From: Gammaproteobacteria bacterium
GTDB lineage: Bacteria > Pseudomonadota > Gammaproteobacteria > Pseudomonadales > Pseudohongiellaceae
Direction of reading: 5' to 3'
Assembly: GCA_024639905.1 (NCBI GenBank)
Contig: JAHEGE010000002.1
Span: forward strand, 196,580-260,579
Length of the DNA: 64,000 bases
Under the pieces are notes generated by a model. That model made no database searches. It was not told the DNA's origin and saw only the letters and a program-made list of their open reading frames with translations. Both the position numbers and the translations under genes were made by a program. This document shows, in pieces, positions 34,902-44,501 of the stretch (position 1 is its first letter; each line of letters starts with the position of its first letter).

Positions 34902-36044
34902 TCAGTTATCTATTGCTTTCGCCCAGCTAAGGAAGGCGTCGCTGTTGCCGCGAAAGACGACTCGGCTGGCTTTCTTTTCCATTTGATAGGCGTACATCGG
35001 GTCATAGTAGTCTGTCAGCAGCAGCGTGATCCACTCGCGGTGCTGGTCTAAATCGTTGTCGTGCGATATGGCGCTGTGCATGATGCGGCTGACCGCGGCG
35101 TGGCGCTCATTGCCTAGACGCTTTCTTATTCTGTCGAGACTGCCGAGTAAAGAGTCTTCGAAACGCTGGGCTGCAGTGGTTTGGTCATCATTGATGAAGT
35201 CGTGGAGATTGCCCACGATGTAATCGTTAAGTATTGTCTCGACGCGAAATTCTAGTGATTCTTCGATACTCACTATGGGTGCCTGCGTCATGGCGCGGTG
35301 CAGCTCGAGTGGCAGCGATATCGAGCCGATGGCTCTGCTTTCATCCTCGAGGAATAGGGTGGGGCTAGGATTTTGTTCGCGCTGCAGCAGGGCGATGCCA
35401 AGGCGGTTTTCGAAGACCACTTGTGCCGGCTGCAGGCTTGCTCGGCGTCCGAATGCGGAGCCGCGGTGATTAGCGAGACCTTCGAGATCAACCGACTCTG
35501 TGAGGGCATTGATGAGGTGTGTTTTACCTGACCCGGTTTTGCCGCCAACGATAATGAGAGACTTGTTTGCAGCGATGCGCTGCGTGGCGTTAAGTAAGTG
35601 AGTGCGCAGCGCCTTGAAGCCTCCGTCTACCCGCACAATGTCGACACCTGCGTCTGCTAGCCAGGCCTGTGCAGTCTTGGAGCGGAGCCCTCCACGAAAA
35701 CAGGTGATTAATGCGCCATCATGCGCATCGATACAATGCTGCCACGCGGCGATGCGCTGGGTTCTGCTAGCCCCATTTACCAACTCGTTGCCTAACTCGA
35801 TGGCGGCATCTTGGCCGCGCTGCTTATAGCAGGTGCCGACGAGGCTGCGTTCTTCGTCGTTCAGAATCGGAAGATTGATAGAGCCGGGGATGTGGCCTGC
35901 GGCGAACTCAGATTCGGCTCTCACGTCAATTAGCGGGGTCTGGCTCAAGAGCAGTTGATCGAACGATTCACTACTTAGCGCCGTGCCAGTGAGGGAGGCG
36001 GCGCGCTGTGCGCGCGAATCACTACTTAGGGTTGAGGCTGTCAC
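34902..36044 (-). CDS. mnmH: tRNA 2-selenouridine synthase
   Basis: MnmH (SelU/YbbB) replaces sulfur by selenium in wobble 2-thiouridine of Lys, Glu and Gln tRNAs, via a geranylated intermediate. The N-terminal rhodanese domain has the substrate entrance LIDVRAESEFAAGHIPGS and the active-site loop CFRGGLRSKTAQAW. The C-terminal P-loop domain has VGGKTGSGKTHLINAL. Length 380 is normal. selD is not in this window, so selenium supply cannot be judged; without SelD the enzyme would be limited to geranylation. It is 61 nt downstream of the AddB-like start region on the same strand. Confidence 0.93.
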   Translation of the reverse strand: MTASTLSSDSRAQRAASLTGTALSSESFDQLLLSQTPLIDVRAESEFAAGHIPGSINLPILNDEERSLVGTCYKQRGQDAAIELGNELVNGASRTQRIAAWQHCIDAHDGALITCFRGGLRSKTAQAWLADAGVDIVRVDGGFKALRTHLLNATQRIAANKSLIIVGGKTGSGKTHLINALTESVDLEGLANHRGSAFGRRASLQPAQVVFENRLGIALLQREQNPSPTLFLEDESRAIGSISLPLELHRAMTQAPIVSIEESLEFRVETILNDYIVGNLHDFINDDQTTAAQRFEDSLLGSLDRIRKRLGNERHAAVSRIMHSAISHDNDLDQHREWITLLLTDYYDPMYAYQMEKKASRVVFRGNSDAFLSWAKAIDN

Positions 36045-36170
36045 TACATCTCCCAGTCACGCCTATCGCGACTCGTTTTATCAGTAGTGTATCATCGCTA
36101 TACTGCCCTTGAGTAAACCTGTGGGCTCACCACGCGGCTCCTGCGTGTTTTATGCTCTTCAGACGAGGCT

Positions 36171-36740
36171 ATGACAATCACAGCACCCAAAGACACGAAT
36201 CCACTCGCTACGATTATGGCGGGCGCTAAGGCCGGAGGTGCGCGGGGTCCTGCCCCCGTTCACCTGTGGAATCCACCGTTTTGTGGTGATATCGATATCG
36301 AGATACGCCGCGATGGCAGCTGGTGGCACGAGGGGCGGCCGATTCGGCGGGCGGGTATGGCTCAGCTCTTTGCCTCGATCCTGCTGTACGAGGGCGGCGA
36401 ATATTTTCTGGTGACGCCCGCGGAGAAGGTGCGCATCCGCGTTGAAGATTGCCCGTTTTTGGTTACCGACATGGACGTTGAACAGAAGGGGGAGCCTTCG
36501 ACACAGGCGATCACACTGCACACGAGTCTTGGGGAGGTGGTCACCATCGATCCGGAACACCCCCTATGCTGCGAGGCGAAGACGGAGCCGCATCCCACCG
36601 TGGTCATTCGCTCGGGATTAACCGCTCTGCTCTCTCGCGCGGTTTATTATCGCCTAGCCGAGCTTGCCCAGGCCGAAAGCGACGCGGATGACGCCGCGCT
36701 CGGCGTATGGAGTGGCGGTCAGTTTTTCGCGTTGCTGTAG
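36171..36740 (+). CDS. DUF1285 family protein
   Basis: This 189-residue cytoplasmic protein matches the DUF1285 family of proteobacteria. Typical blocks are PFCGDIDIEIRRDGSWWHEGRPI, spanning two short beta strands, and FLVTPAEKVRIRVEDCPF; these describe a small two-domain fold with structural representatives but no known activity. A TATACT hexamer lies 67 bp upstream without a good -35. It stands divergently from mnmH, and the etfBA promoter region follows. Confidence 0.85.
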   Translation: MTITAPKDTNPLATIMAGAKAGGARGPAPVHLWNPPFCGDIDIEIRRDGSWWHEGRPIRRAGMAQLFASILLYEGGEYFLVTPAEKVRIRVEDCPFLVTDMDVEQKGEPSTQAITLHTSLGEVVTIDPEHPLCCEAKTEPHPTVVIRSGLTALLSRAVYYRLAELAQAESDADDAALGVWSGGQFFALL

Positions 36741-36796
36741 CGCTCAATCTTCTTGTTTTATTTTCGTCAACACCTTGTCGTTTTCCTGTGTTTGGT

Positions 36797-36825
36797 TTGA
36801 CCTAAGAAGCCAAAGACGGCATTAT
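36797..36825 (+). promoter_or_regulatory. predicted sigma70 promoter of etfBA
   Basis: TTGACC (36797-36802) is followed after 17 bp by CATTAT (36820-36825). The predicted start lies about 130 nt before etfB, leaving a leader that contains the two inverted repeats listed separately. Confidence 0.5.
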
Positions 36826-36862
36826 TGGCGGCCTTCGAGGTAGCAAGGACGTTGCCTTAGTG

Positions 36863-36880
36863 CCCACGCAGAGCCGTGGG
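36863..36880 (+). other. hairpin in etfBA leader
   Basis: CCCACG and CGTGGG form a 6-bp stem around a 6-nt loop, in the predicted untranslated leader. No T-run follows, so it is not a typical terminator. Confidence 0.45.
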
Positions 36881-36887
36881 TCAATCT

Positions 36888-36905
36888 GTATACCCTTACG
36901 TATAC
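36888..36905 (+). promoter_or_regulatory. double GTATAC site in etfBA leader
   Basis: GTATAC-N6-GTATAC: each half is itself a palindrome, so the site is both a direct and an inverted repeat with 12-bp centre spacing. That geometry suits a dimeric DNA-binding protein. It is 58 bp before the etfB ATG. No regulator can be named. Confidence 0.45.
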
Positions 36906-36962
36906 CGCCTCATTAACTAGATCGAAGCTGCGCGTCTCGCGTACTTCCTATTGGGAGAATCC

Positions 36963-37712
36963 ATGAAGGTTCTTGTAGCTATAAAGCGCGTCGTCGACGC
37001 CTATGTCAAAGTCCGTGTGAAATCTGATGGCACGGGCGTCGATCTTGCCAACGCGAAGATGGCGATTAATCCGTTTTGCGAAATTGCCGTCGAAGAGGCC
37101 ATCCGATTGAAAGAGGCGGGCGCGGCAGAGGAGATAATCGCAGTCTCAATTGGTGCAACTCAATGCCAAGAACAGCTTCGTACTGCGCTTGCTTTGGGTG
37201 CAGACCGCGGCATTCTCGTTGAGAATGACGAGGCGCTAGAGCCTCTGGCCATCGCTAAATTGTTGAAGGCGGTTGTTGATAAAGAAGGCATCGACTTGGT
37301 AATCCTCGGTAAGCAGTCTATCGACACCGACAACAATCAGACGGGTCAAATGCTGGCTGCGCTGTGTAACTGGCCGCAGGGCACATTCGCCTGCAACGCC
37401 GAGATTCAGGACGGAAAGATTCAGGTCACGCGCGAAGTCGATGGCGGCGAACAGACGGTTCTGCTCAACATGCCAGCGGTTGTGACTACCGACCTGCGTC
37501 TCAACGAGCCGCGTTACGCGTCGCTCCCGAATATTATGAAGGCTAAGAAGAAGCCCATCGACACCACGACACCAGCCGAACTCGGTGTCGATGTGTCTTC
37601 TAATCTGAAGACGCTCAGCGTCGAGGCGCCGGCAGAACGCTCTGCGGGTATTAAGGTCGAGTCTATCGAGGAGCTCGTCAACAAGCTCAAGACCGAAGCG
37701 AAAGTCATCTAG
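36963..37712 (+). CDS. etfB: electron transfer flavoprotein beta subunit
   Basis: EtfB is the AMP-binding small subunit of the electron transfer flavoprotein, which accepts electrons from acyl-CoA and related dehydrogenases and passes them to ETF:quinone oxidoreductase. The ATG at 36963 ([18 protein letters not shown]) has GGGAG 6-7 nt upstream; the ORF track starts four codons earlier. The 249-residue product has the family pattern [18 protein letters not shown], the recognition loop region and [18 protein letters not shown]. etfA follows after 9 nt. The ETF dehydrogenase gene is not here. Confidence 0.97.
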   Translation: MKVLVAIKRVVDAYVKVRVKSDGTGVDLANAKMAINPFCEIAVEEAIRLKEAGAAEEIIAVSIGATQCQEQLRTALALGADRGILVENDEALEPLAIAKLLKAVVDKEGIDLVILGKQSIDTDNNQTGQMLAALCNWPQGTFACNAEIQDGKIQVTREVDGGEQTVLLNMPAVVTTDLRLNEPRYASLPNIMKAKKKPIDTTTPAELGVDVSSNLKTLSVEAPAERSAGIKVESIEELVNKLKTEAKVI

Positions 37713-37721
37713 GAGCCACTC

Positions 37722-38651
37722 ATGTCAATTTTAGTTATTGCCGAACACGATAACGCGAGCATTAAGCCCGCAACCCGTAACACCGTGACAGCAGCGCTCG
37801 AGATCGACAGCGACCTAACAGTCTTAGTCGTCGGAATGGGATGCCAAGCGGCAGCGACCGAAGCGGCAGCCGTCGCAGGCGTTGCTAAGGTTCTCGTTGC
37901 GGATGCTGCAGCCTATGAACACCAGTTACCAGAAAACGTTGCGCCTCTTATCGCGCAGCTAGCGGCGGGTTATAGCCACGTCTTCGCGCCAGCCACCACT
38001 ACTGGCAAGAATCTTATGCCTCGCGTCGCTGCACTTCTTGATGTTGCGCAAGTGTCTGACATCATCTCGATAAAATCGGCAGATACTTTCGTGCGTCCTA
38101 TTTATGCGGGCAATGCACTGGCTACGGTGCAGAGCGGCGATGCCATAAAAGTTGTTACCGTACGCTCTACTGCCTATCCAGAGGCTGCCAGTGAGGGCGG
38201 CGCCGCAGCAGTCGAGGCCGTCGATACGGTTATTGAGCAAGATATCGCTAGCTTCGTTTCAGAGGCGCTCGCAGTATCCGAGCGTCCTAGCCTAACCGCA
38301 GCATCGATTATTGTTTCAGGTGGTCGTGGTATGCAGAGCGGCGACAATTTCGTGTTGCTGGAGAAAGTCGCTGACAAATTGGGCGCAGCAATCGGCGCGT
38401 CGCGCGCTGCGGTAGATGCCGGTTTCGTCCCTAACGATTACCAAGTGGGTCAGACGGGTAAGATCGTTGCACCAGACCTCTATATCGCCGTGGGTATTTC
38501 TGGAGCGATTCAGCACCTCGCGGGCATGAAAGACAGCAAGGTTATCGTTGCCATCAACAAAGATGAAGAAGCGCCGATCTTCCAGGTTGCAGACTACGGT
38601 CTTGTGGCTGATTTGTTCAGCGCATTGCCTGAGCTCGAAGCGGCTCTATAG
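37722..38651 (+). CDS. etfA: electron transfer flavoprotein alpha subunit
   Basis: EtfA carries the redox FAD of the ETF heterodimer. The 309-residue protein has the N-terminal domain ([20 protein letters not shown]) and the C-terminal FAD domain with [13 protein letters not shown], the [20 protein letters not shown] block that binds the FAD pyrophosphate, and [23 protein letters not shown] precedes the ATG. A strong stem-loop terminator follows 60 bp after the stop, so etfBA is a two-gene transcript. Confidence 0.97.
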   Translation: MSILVIAEHDNASIKPATRNTVTAALEIDSDLTVLVVGMGCQAAATEAAAVAGVAKVLVADAAAYEHQLPENVAPLIAQLAAGYSHVFAPATTTGKNLMPRVAALLDVAQVSDIISIKSADTFVRPIYAGNALATVQSGDAIKVVTVRSTAYPEAASEGGAAAVEAVDTVIEQDIASFVSEALAVSERPSLTAASIIVSGGRGMQSGDNFVLLEKVADKLGAAIGASRAAVDAGFVPNDYQVGQTGKIVAPDLYIAVGISGAIQHLAGMKDSKVIVAINKDEEAPIFQVADYGLVADLFSALPELEAAL

Positions 38652-38710
38652 CAGTGGCAAAATAGCCCGCGGCCAATTATTGGCGTGTGATTCCGTAGTC
38701 ACACGGCACA

Positions 38711-38750
38711 AAAAAAAGCCGAGACATTAACTGTCTCGGCTTTTTTTTTT
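38711..38750. terminator. bidirectional rho-independent terminator, etfA/rne
   Basis: GCCGAGACA (38718-38726) pairs with TGTCTCGGC (38732-38740) around a TTAAC loop, flanked by a run of A on the left and ten T on the right. It would terminate etfBA in one direction and rne in the other. This is the clearest terminator in the window. Confidence 0.95.
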
Positions 38751-38834
38751 GCCTCGAATTTAGGAGGCTGATCTTCTCGCTAGTCGCGCGCGCCCGAGCG
38801 GCCTTAAGCCTCGGGGCGGCGCTAGCTGGCGAGC

Positions 38835-41675
38835 TTAGCCGCGCTTGTGACGCGGGTCATTCGGCGCCCTGCGGCGAGCAGGTTTTTCCTCGATGCTTGC
38901 CACCGGTGCGGCCTCTTCAGGGGCCTGTGTGGGTGCATCTACGGCGGCTTCTGCAGAGACTTCGGCCTCTACTGGGGCTGGCGCCTCAATCTCGGGCTCT
39001 GCTGTGGCTGCTGCCTCAGTAACCGGTTCTGCTATGGGTTCAGCTGCCGGTTCGGCGACGACTTCTTCCAGGCCTTGGTCTAGGCTTTCTGAAATCGCGA
39101 GGGCTTGGACTGTCTCAGTTATCTCAGCTGTCTCAGTAGTCTCAGCATCCGGTGCATTGACGCCGTCTGCGGAGGATTCGCTTGCCTCTTCAGACTTCGC
39201 GCGCTTGCGTGGTCGACGTGGTCGACGCTCACGTACTTTGCGCTCGCGTTCTGGATCTGCGTCGTCCGAGGCGGTCTCGACTTCAGCTGCCTCGATGGCT
39301 GGCACGGCCTCTTCTGCGACAACCGATTCAACCTTCGCTTCGACGACTGCCTCTACAGCAGCCTCAACAACTGTCTCGATCGGAGAGGTATCCTCAGCGA
39401 CCGGTTCTGCGACTTCGGTGGCCTCTAATTCTGGGCGCGGCCCACGCTTACGCGGAGTTGTGTTCTTCGGACGCTGACTTGCTGGACGACGTGAGAACTC
39501 CGAGTGAGTTTCCTCATTCTCGACTTGTTCGACGTTTTGCGTTTCAGACTGGTCATTGTCTCGCTTTTCGCCGCTGCGAGAGCGTGATCGACGGCGGCGG
39601 TTGCCTTCGCTTGAGCTACGTTCGCTCTCGTTCTCCGCTCTGTTGCCAGCGTCGTCCGCCTGGTCGCGACTATGTGTGCTGTCGACGTTGTCACCGCGAC
39701 TGCTGTCTCGGTTGTTGTCACGATTGGCGTCCCTATTGCCATCGCGATTACGGCCGCCGCGGCGTCCACCGCGCGAACGGCGTTCGCCACGCTCCGATTT
39801 CGCTTGGTCGTCGTCGCCGCGCTCTTCGTTCTTTGCGCGAGGCTCGCGTCCGCCTTCTGCACTGCGCTCAGCCTTCGCGTTGCGCTCGCCGCGGTTGTTT
39901 TGACCGCGGCCGCCACGTGAAGACGACCTGCCGCGTCCACCACGGTTGCCGCTACGCTTAGGCTTCTCTGCTTCTTTCTTTTTGGAGGAGCCGAATAGGC
40001 CGGCGATGGCTGCGATAAGACTGGCAATGAGACCGGTCTTCGATTCGCTGCTTTTCTTCTCCTTCGTCTCCTTAGGCGTTCGTGCCTTAGGCATGGGAAC
40101 GCCTTCGACCGAGGGGCGTTGTACAGCGGCAACTGGCGCTGAGTTTTTCGCGCTATTGATTGGCTCGGGAGTCACGGTGATATCAACTTCATACTCTTCG
40201 CCTGCTTGGTTAACACCAATGATCTTGTAGTGTGGCGTGAGTAACTCTGGGTGCCCGCTGACCTGAACCTTAGTGCCGCTTTGGGTCTCAATGCCCGCGA
40301 GAGCAACGCGTTTCTCGTTCAAAAGGTATGACGAAACGACGAGTGGGACGTCGGCCCGTACTTCGTTGCATTTCGGTTTGTTCGCCTCTTCCTGAATGAT
40401 TCGCAGAATGGACAATGAGAGTGATTCGACGTCGCGTATAGTGCCTTGTCCGCTGCAGCGAGGGCACGTGATCGCGCTGGTCTCGCCCAAAGAGGGGCGC
40501 AGGCGCTGACGCGACATTTCGAGCAAGCCGAAGCGCGAGATGCGTCCGACTTGCACGCGAGCGCGGTCGGCTTCTAGCGCATCGCGCATTCGGTTTTCGA
40601 CGTCGCGCTGATTGCGGTTCGAGCTCATGTCGATGAAATCGATAACCACGAGCCCGCCCATGTCGCGCAGGCGTAATTGGCGTGCGATCTCGTCAGCCGC
40701 TTCGAGGTTAGTCGTCACTGCTGTCTCTTCGATATCTGCGCCACGCGTGGCCCGCGCCGAGTTAATGTCGATTGAGATCAGTGCTTCGGTTGGATCGATA
40801 ACAACAGAGCCGCCAGACGGGAGCTTTACTTCGCGCTCGAAGGCGCTCTCGATCTGGCTCTCGATCTGGTAGCGATTAAAGAGGGGAAGGGGATCAGAGT
40901 ACAGCTTGATGCGGCTTTCGTACTGCGGCATAACCTGCTTGACGAAGGTCATGGCCTCATCGAAAGCCTCTTGGGTGTCGAATAACACCTCGCCGATGTC
41001 TTTGCGAAGGTAGTCGCGGATCATGCGGATGATGACGTTGCTCTCTTGGTAGATCAGGAACGGCGCACGTTTGCCTTCTGATGCTTCGCCGATCGCTTGC
41101 CATAAGGCGAGTAGATAGTCTAAGTCCCACTGCAGCTCTTCTTGGCCTTTGCCAATGCCTGCGGTGCGCACAATTATGCCCATGCCGTTGGGTATCTCTA
41201 GCCCGCGCAGAGCTTCGCGAAGCTCGTTGCGCTCGTCGCCTTCGATGCGGCGCGAAATGCCGCCGGCCTTGGGGTTGTTTGGCATCAACACCAAATAGCG
41301 TCCAGCAAGACTGATATAGGTCGTGAGGGCAGCGCCCTTGTTACCGCGCTCTTCCTTTTCGACTTGAACGATCACCTGAGTGCCTTCAGGAATAAGCTCC
41401 TTCAGGTTGGTGCGCTCGCCGTTTGTCTTCACATCGCGAGCGTAATACTCGCTTGATATTTCCTTGAGCGGAAGGAAGCCGTGACGCTCGGCGCCGAAGT
41501 CGACGAACGCAGCTTCGAGGCTAGGCTCTACGCGGGTAATTTTGCCCTTGTAGATGTTGGCCTTTTTCTGGATGCGGGTACGATTTTCTATATCGAGGTC
41601 GTAAAGTCGTTGACCGTCGACGAGGGCAACACGGAGTTCTTCTTCCTGTGTCGCATTGATAAGCATTCTTTTCAT
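38835..41675 (-). CDS. rne: ribonuclease E
   Basis: RNase E starts mRNA decay and matures 5S rRNA and tRNAs, and scaffolds the degradosome. The start ([22 protein letters not shown] would be the classic N terminus) has AAGGA about 9 nt upstream. The catalytic half contains the S1 domain, the metal site with [15 protein letters not shown] and [16 protein letters not shown], and the Zn-link CPRCSGQG. The C-terminal half, from about residue 515, is low complexity: an Arg/Asn-rich RNA-binding part ([15 protein letters not shown]), acidic Val/Ala/Glu/Pro tracts, and a final NDPR. At 946 residues it is shorter than E. coli RNase E. An unusually long leader precedes it. Confidence 0.97.
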   Translation of the reverse strand: MKRMLINATQEEELRVALVDGQRLYDLDIENRTRIQKKANIYKGKITRVEPSLEAAFVDFGAERHGFLPLKEISSEYYARDVKTNGERTNLKELIPEGTQVIVQVEKEERGNKGAALTTYISLAGRYLVLMPNNPKAGGISRRIEGDERNELREALRGLEIPNGMGIIVRTAGIGKGQEELQWDLDYLLALWQAIGEASEGKRAPFLIYQESNVIIRMIRDYLRKDIGEVLFDTQEAFDEAMTFVKQVMPQYESRIKLYSDPLPLFNRYQIESQIESAFEREVKLPSGGSVVIDPTEALISIDINSARATRGADIEETAVTTNLEAADEIARQLRLRDMGGLVVIDFIDMSSNRNQRDVENRMRDALEADRARVQVGRISRFGLLEMSRQRLRPSLGETSAITCPRCSGQGTIRDVESLSLSILRIIQEEANKPKCNEVRADVPLVVSSYLLNEKRVALAGIETQSGTKVQVSGHPELLTPHYKIIGVNQAGEEYEVDITVTPEPINSAKNSAPVAAVQRPSVEGVPMPKARTPKETKEKKSSESKTGLIASLIAAIAGLFGSSKKKEAEKPKRSGNRGGRGRSSSRGGRGQNNRGERNAKAERSAEGGREPRAKNEERGDDDQAKSERGERRSRGGRRGGRNRDGNRDANRDNNRDSSRGDNVDSTHSRDQADDAGNRAENESERSSSEGNRRRRSRSRSGEKRDNDQSETQNVEQVENEETHSEFSRRPASQRPKNTTPRKRGPRPELEATEVAEPVAEDTSPIETVVEAAVEAVVEAKVESVVAEEAVPAIEAAEVETASDDADPERERKVRERRPRRPRKRAKSEEASESSADGVNAPDAETTETAEITETVQALAISESLDQGLEEVVAEPAAEPIAEPVTEAAATAEPEIEAPAPVEAEVSAEAAVDAPTQAPEEAAPVASIEEKPARRRAPNDPRHKRG

Positions 41676-42297
41676 TGGTTCACTTTCCTTAAAATACCAA
41701 GGAGTAAACCAGGAAGGGATTCACAAGTTGCGCGCCTACTAGCCTACTAAAGCTAGAGGGTTGCATCTGCCGGCCTCGGCTAAGAGGTCACGGTGGCCAC
41801 TACGGGCGACGAGCGTCGAGCGACGTTAGCTGTATGCGGCATAGATCTCCGCGAGGCTAGCGTCTCTGCTGCTTCTTAGTTATCTGACTGCTTGCAAGTA
41901 AGGCGTGCCGCGGTGGGACAGCCATTCGAGTTCGTCTGTTCTTCAGTGTGTGCTGAGAGTGACATCGTCTTGCTAGGGTCTCGTTGATTGATAAATGAAG
42001 CGAATCTTGTCGTGTATTGGTTACGCTTGAAGGCTGTCTCGCCACTATTGCATCGCCTTGCGGCGGTTTGGGGGGCGAAGCGCACTTCTGGCGATGAATC
42101 TGGTTTCCTGGAGCTCTCTGGTTGTCTGGCAGCTCGGAGCTTTGGGCTCCAGTATTTCGCTGCGGTTTGGCTTCCATTGGTCTTGTGTCTGTTACACTGT
42201 CTTCTCAGGCGATGGCCATTATCGTGTTGCCACCGCGGGACTCTTCCCTCATTCCAAGTCGTCAATTCTTTATCGGAGGCGATTTCGCAGCCGATCG
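41676..42297 (-). promoter_or_regulatory. long untranslated leader of rne
   Basis: The roughly 620 nt between the predicted rne start point and its ATG carry no ORF that looks coding. The ORFs listed by the track (41857-42371 on both strands) have no recognisable family features. Short stem-loops can be drawn, for example GGAGC/GCTCC at 42136-42150. In E. coli the rne leader is about 360 nt and mediates autoregulation by RNase E, so a similar role here is likely but inferred. Confidence 0.6.
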
Positions 42298-42303
42298 GGG
42301 TCG

Positions 42304-42332
42304 AATATAACAGCAAAGTTGCGTTTACTCAA
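42304..42332 (-). promoter_or_regulatory. predicted rne promoter with extended -10
   Basis: On the minus strand TTGAGT (42332-42327) is followed after 17 bp by TATATT (42309-42304), preceded by TGT, which makes an extended -10. The spacing is ideal. The rest of the divergent spacer (42333-42565) has a perfect TTGACA on the plus strand at 42503-42508, a possible -35 for lolC with only a weak -10 (CAATGT). Confidence 0.6.
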
Positions 42333-42565
42333 ACACTTACAATGCTTTTCTTGAGCCAGTTGCCAGCCTAGGGCTTGTTCCTGGCAAGGTTCCGCTGCGG
42401 GCTGCCATTTCAGCCCTTTGCCTGTGCTTGATAAGGCCGCAGGCGTATGCCTAGAATACCGCTCTACTGCCATCCCTGCGCCGACACGGGTGGCCCATCA
42501 GCTTGACAGTCGCCTAACGGGTTAGCCAATGTGTTTCCGTGCAGCGATTTCCCCGCGGGACTAAC

Positions 42566-43804
42566 ATGTCGCAACCTTTATCGCTTCGAGTAGGCCTACG
42601 ATTCAGCCGCGCGCGCAAGCCCAACGGGCTTCTCTCGTTTGTATCGATGATCGCCATGCTGGGGGTTATGCTGGGTGTTGCAGTGCTTGTCGTGGCCTTG
42701 GCTGTGATGAATGGATCAATCAATTTTTTGCGCGGTGAGGCACTGAAATCTGTGCCTCATCTAACGCTGTCGAGCGCGGCGTTTGAGCGTGACTGGCAAA
42801 GCTACGCCGAAGCCTTCGAAGGGGTAGAAGGGGTGCTAGCCGCCTATCCCGTGTCAGAGATCGAAGCCGTCCTGACGCTGCGAGGCGCGACAGAATTTAT
42901 CGAGTTGCAAGGCGTAGAGGCGGCAACGGAGATTGCGGGTAACAGCGGTGAGCGTGCGCTCGAGCTGCTCGCGGAATTAGCCCAGCGCCCAGATGGTGTC
43001 GTACTCAGCGCGCGCCTTGCCTCCCAGTTGGGCGCGCGGTTGGGTGATGAGGTCAGCATCGCCGGCCTCGATCGAATGCTGCGTCGCTCCAAAGTTCCAG
43101 CTCAGTCCTTCGTTGTGCTTGGCTACGCAGACTTCGGCGCTTACGGGGGCGGTAACATCGCTCTGACGAACCGAATTGCCGTACAATCGCTTGCTGGAAA
43201 GCAGTTTCAGGCCGAGCTGCGGTTGCGGCTCGCCGACGTTTTCGCGGCCGATAGGCTGCAAGCCGAGGTACTCGATCTCGAGATTGCGGCGTCCCTCGAC
43301 GATCTCAGTAGTGAAACCTGGCGGGAGGCCCAATCCGGGCTTTTCGGCGCGCTGGCGATGGAGAAATTCCTTACCGGTCTGATGCTCATGATGATCGTCG
43401 CTGTGGGGGCGGTGAACATCGTATCCACGCTCGTCATGGCAGTGTCTGAGAAGGGGCCTGACGTCGCAATCTTGCGTACGATGGGCGCGTCGCGCGGTGC
43501 TATCTTGCGGGTTTTTATCGTACAGGGTGGCGTGAGCGGGCTCGTTGGGACGCTGCTAGGAGCGCTGCTTGGGTCTGTGTTGGCGACCCAACTTGCGACG
43601 ATAGGCCTGGCGCTAGAGCGCGTCTTGGGCGTCCTCACCAGTAACGATAACCTTGTACTCCTATCCCATCTGCAGACCCAGCTCATCTGGCAGGAAGTCG
43701 CGAGTGTTTGTGTGATCGCATTACTCATTAGTTTATTAGCTACGCTCTATCCAGCGTACCGCGCGAGCAAAATAGAGCCCGCTGAGGTCCTTCGCTATGA
43801 ATAA
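42566..43804 (+). CDS. lolC: lipoprotein-releasing ABC transporter permease LolC/LolE type, first copy
   Basis: The Lol ABC transporter extracts outer-membrane lipoproteins from the inner membrane and hands them to LolA. The ATG at 42566 ([18 protein letters not shown]) fits the family; the GTG at 42539 in the track adds nine unrelated residues. The 412-residue product has one N-terminal helix ([25 protein letters not shown]), a large periplasmic domain, and three C-terminal FtsX-type helices ([17 protein letters not shown] and following). It is the first gene of lolC-lolD-lolE. The assignment of LolC versus LolE between the two permeases is by order only. Confidence 0.93.
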   Translation: MSQPLSLRVGLRFSRARKPNGLLSFVSMIAMLGVMLGVAVLVVALAVMNGSINFLRGEALKSVPHLTLSSAAFERDWQSYAEAFEGVEGVLAAYPVSEIEAVLTLRGATEFIELQGVEAATEIAGNSGERALELLAELAQRPDGVVLSARLASQLGARLGDEVSIAGLDRMLRRSKVPAQSFVVLGYADFGAYGGGNIALTNRIAVQSLAGKQFQAELRLRLADVFAADRLQAEVLDLEIAASLDDLSSETWREAQSGLFGALAMEKFLTGLMLMMIVAVGAVNIVSTLVMAVSEKGPDVAILRTMGASRGAILRVFIVQGGVSGLVGTLLGALLGSVLATQLATIGLALERVLGVLTSNDNLVLLSHLQTQLIWQEVASVCVIALLISLLATLYPAYRASKIEPAEVLRYE

Positions 43805-44501
43805 ACCCGTGCAGGGCCAAGAGTCCGTCGTGCTTCGCGCAGAGGGACTGGGAAAGCGCTACCGTCAGGGGCCTCGGGACATCGTGGTGTTGGATGACTT
43901 GAGTTTCCAAGTCAAAGCGGGGGAGCGCGTCGCTATTGTGGGGAGTTCGGGCTCGGGCAAAACCACTTTGCTGAATTTGCTTGGTGGTTTGGACGAACCC
44001 AGTGCAGGTAGCGTTGTCGTGGCCGGCAATGAGTTAGCCGGTATCACAGAGGCGCAGCGAGGTGTGCTGCGTAATCGTTTCCTCGGCTTCGTCTATCAAT
44101 TTCATCATTTGCTGGCGGAATTCTCCGCGCTTGAGAATGTCTGCATGCCGCTCTACATAGCAGGTATGGATGACGTTCAGGCAGAGGCTAAGGCGCAGGC
44201 TCTCCTTGCGAGAGTTGGGCTAGGTGAGCGGCTCGCGCATAAGCCCTCCGCGCTGTCCGGTGGAGAGCGGCAGCGTGTCGCTATCGCGCGCGCTCTGGTT
44301 AATGATCCTAGCTGTGTCTTGATGGACGAGCCTACCGGTAATCTCGATCGGCAAACGGCGCTCGAAATACATGAACTGATGCGTGAGCTTAGCGAGACAC
44401 TGGCTACCAGCTTCGTTGTGGTCACCCACGATGAAGCGCTCGCTTCTGCGATGGATCGTCGGCTCTCTCTCCGCTCTGGGTCTTTACATGAGCAAGCCTG
44501 A
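43797..44501 (+). CDS. lolD: lipoprotein-releasing ABC transporter ATPase
   Basis: LolD powers lipoprotein release by LolCE. Visible are Walker A ([18 protein letters not shown], about residues 44-61), the Q-loop region ([18 protein letters not shown]), the ABC signature ([17 protein letters not shown]), Walker B ([12 protein letters not shown]) and the switch His ([10 protein letters not shown]). [14 protein letters not shown] is the LolD-type coupling segment. It starts inside the end of lolC (8-nt overlap), and lolE starts before it ends (14-nt overlap), so the three are translationally coupled. Confidence 0.97.
   Translation: MNKPVQGQESVVLRAEGLGKRYRQGPRDIVVLDDLSFQVKAGERVAIVGSSGSGKTTLLNLLGGLDEPSAGSVVVAGNELAGITEAQRGVLRNRFLGFVYQFHHLLAEFSALENVCMPLYIAGMDDVQAEAKAQALLARVGLGERLAHKPSALSGGERQRVAIARALVNDPSCVLMDEPTGNLDRQTALEIHELMRELSETLATSFVVVTHDEALASAMDRRLSLRSGSLHEQA

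Noticed and set aside
38893-40132. Long ORFs of 194, 259 and 235 residues overlapping the 3' half of rne (38893-39477 +, 39182-39961 +, 39425-40132 -)
   Set aside because: They lie over or opposite the low-complexity Arg/Ala/Glu region of RNase E, whose biased codons suppress stops in other frames. Their products are repetitive and match no family.
41857-42371. ORFs of 106-146 residues on both strands in the rne/lolC spacer
   Set aside because: Composition is not protein-like, no family is recognisable, and the region fits an untranslated rne leader. I also looked for a divergent rluC, usual next to rne, and found none.
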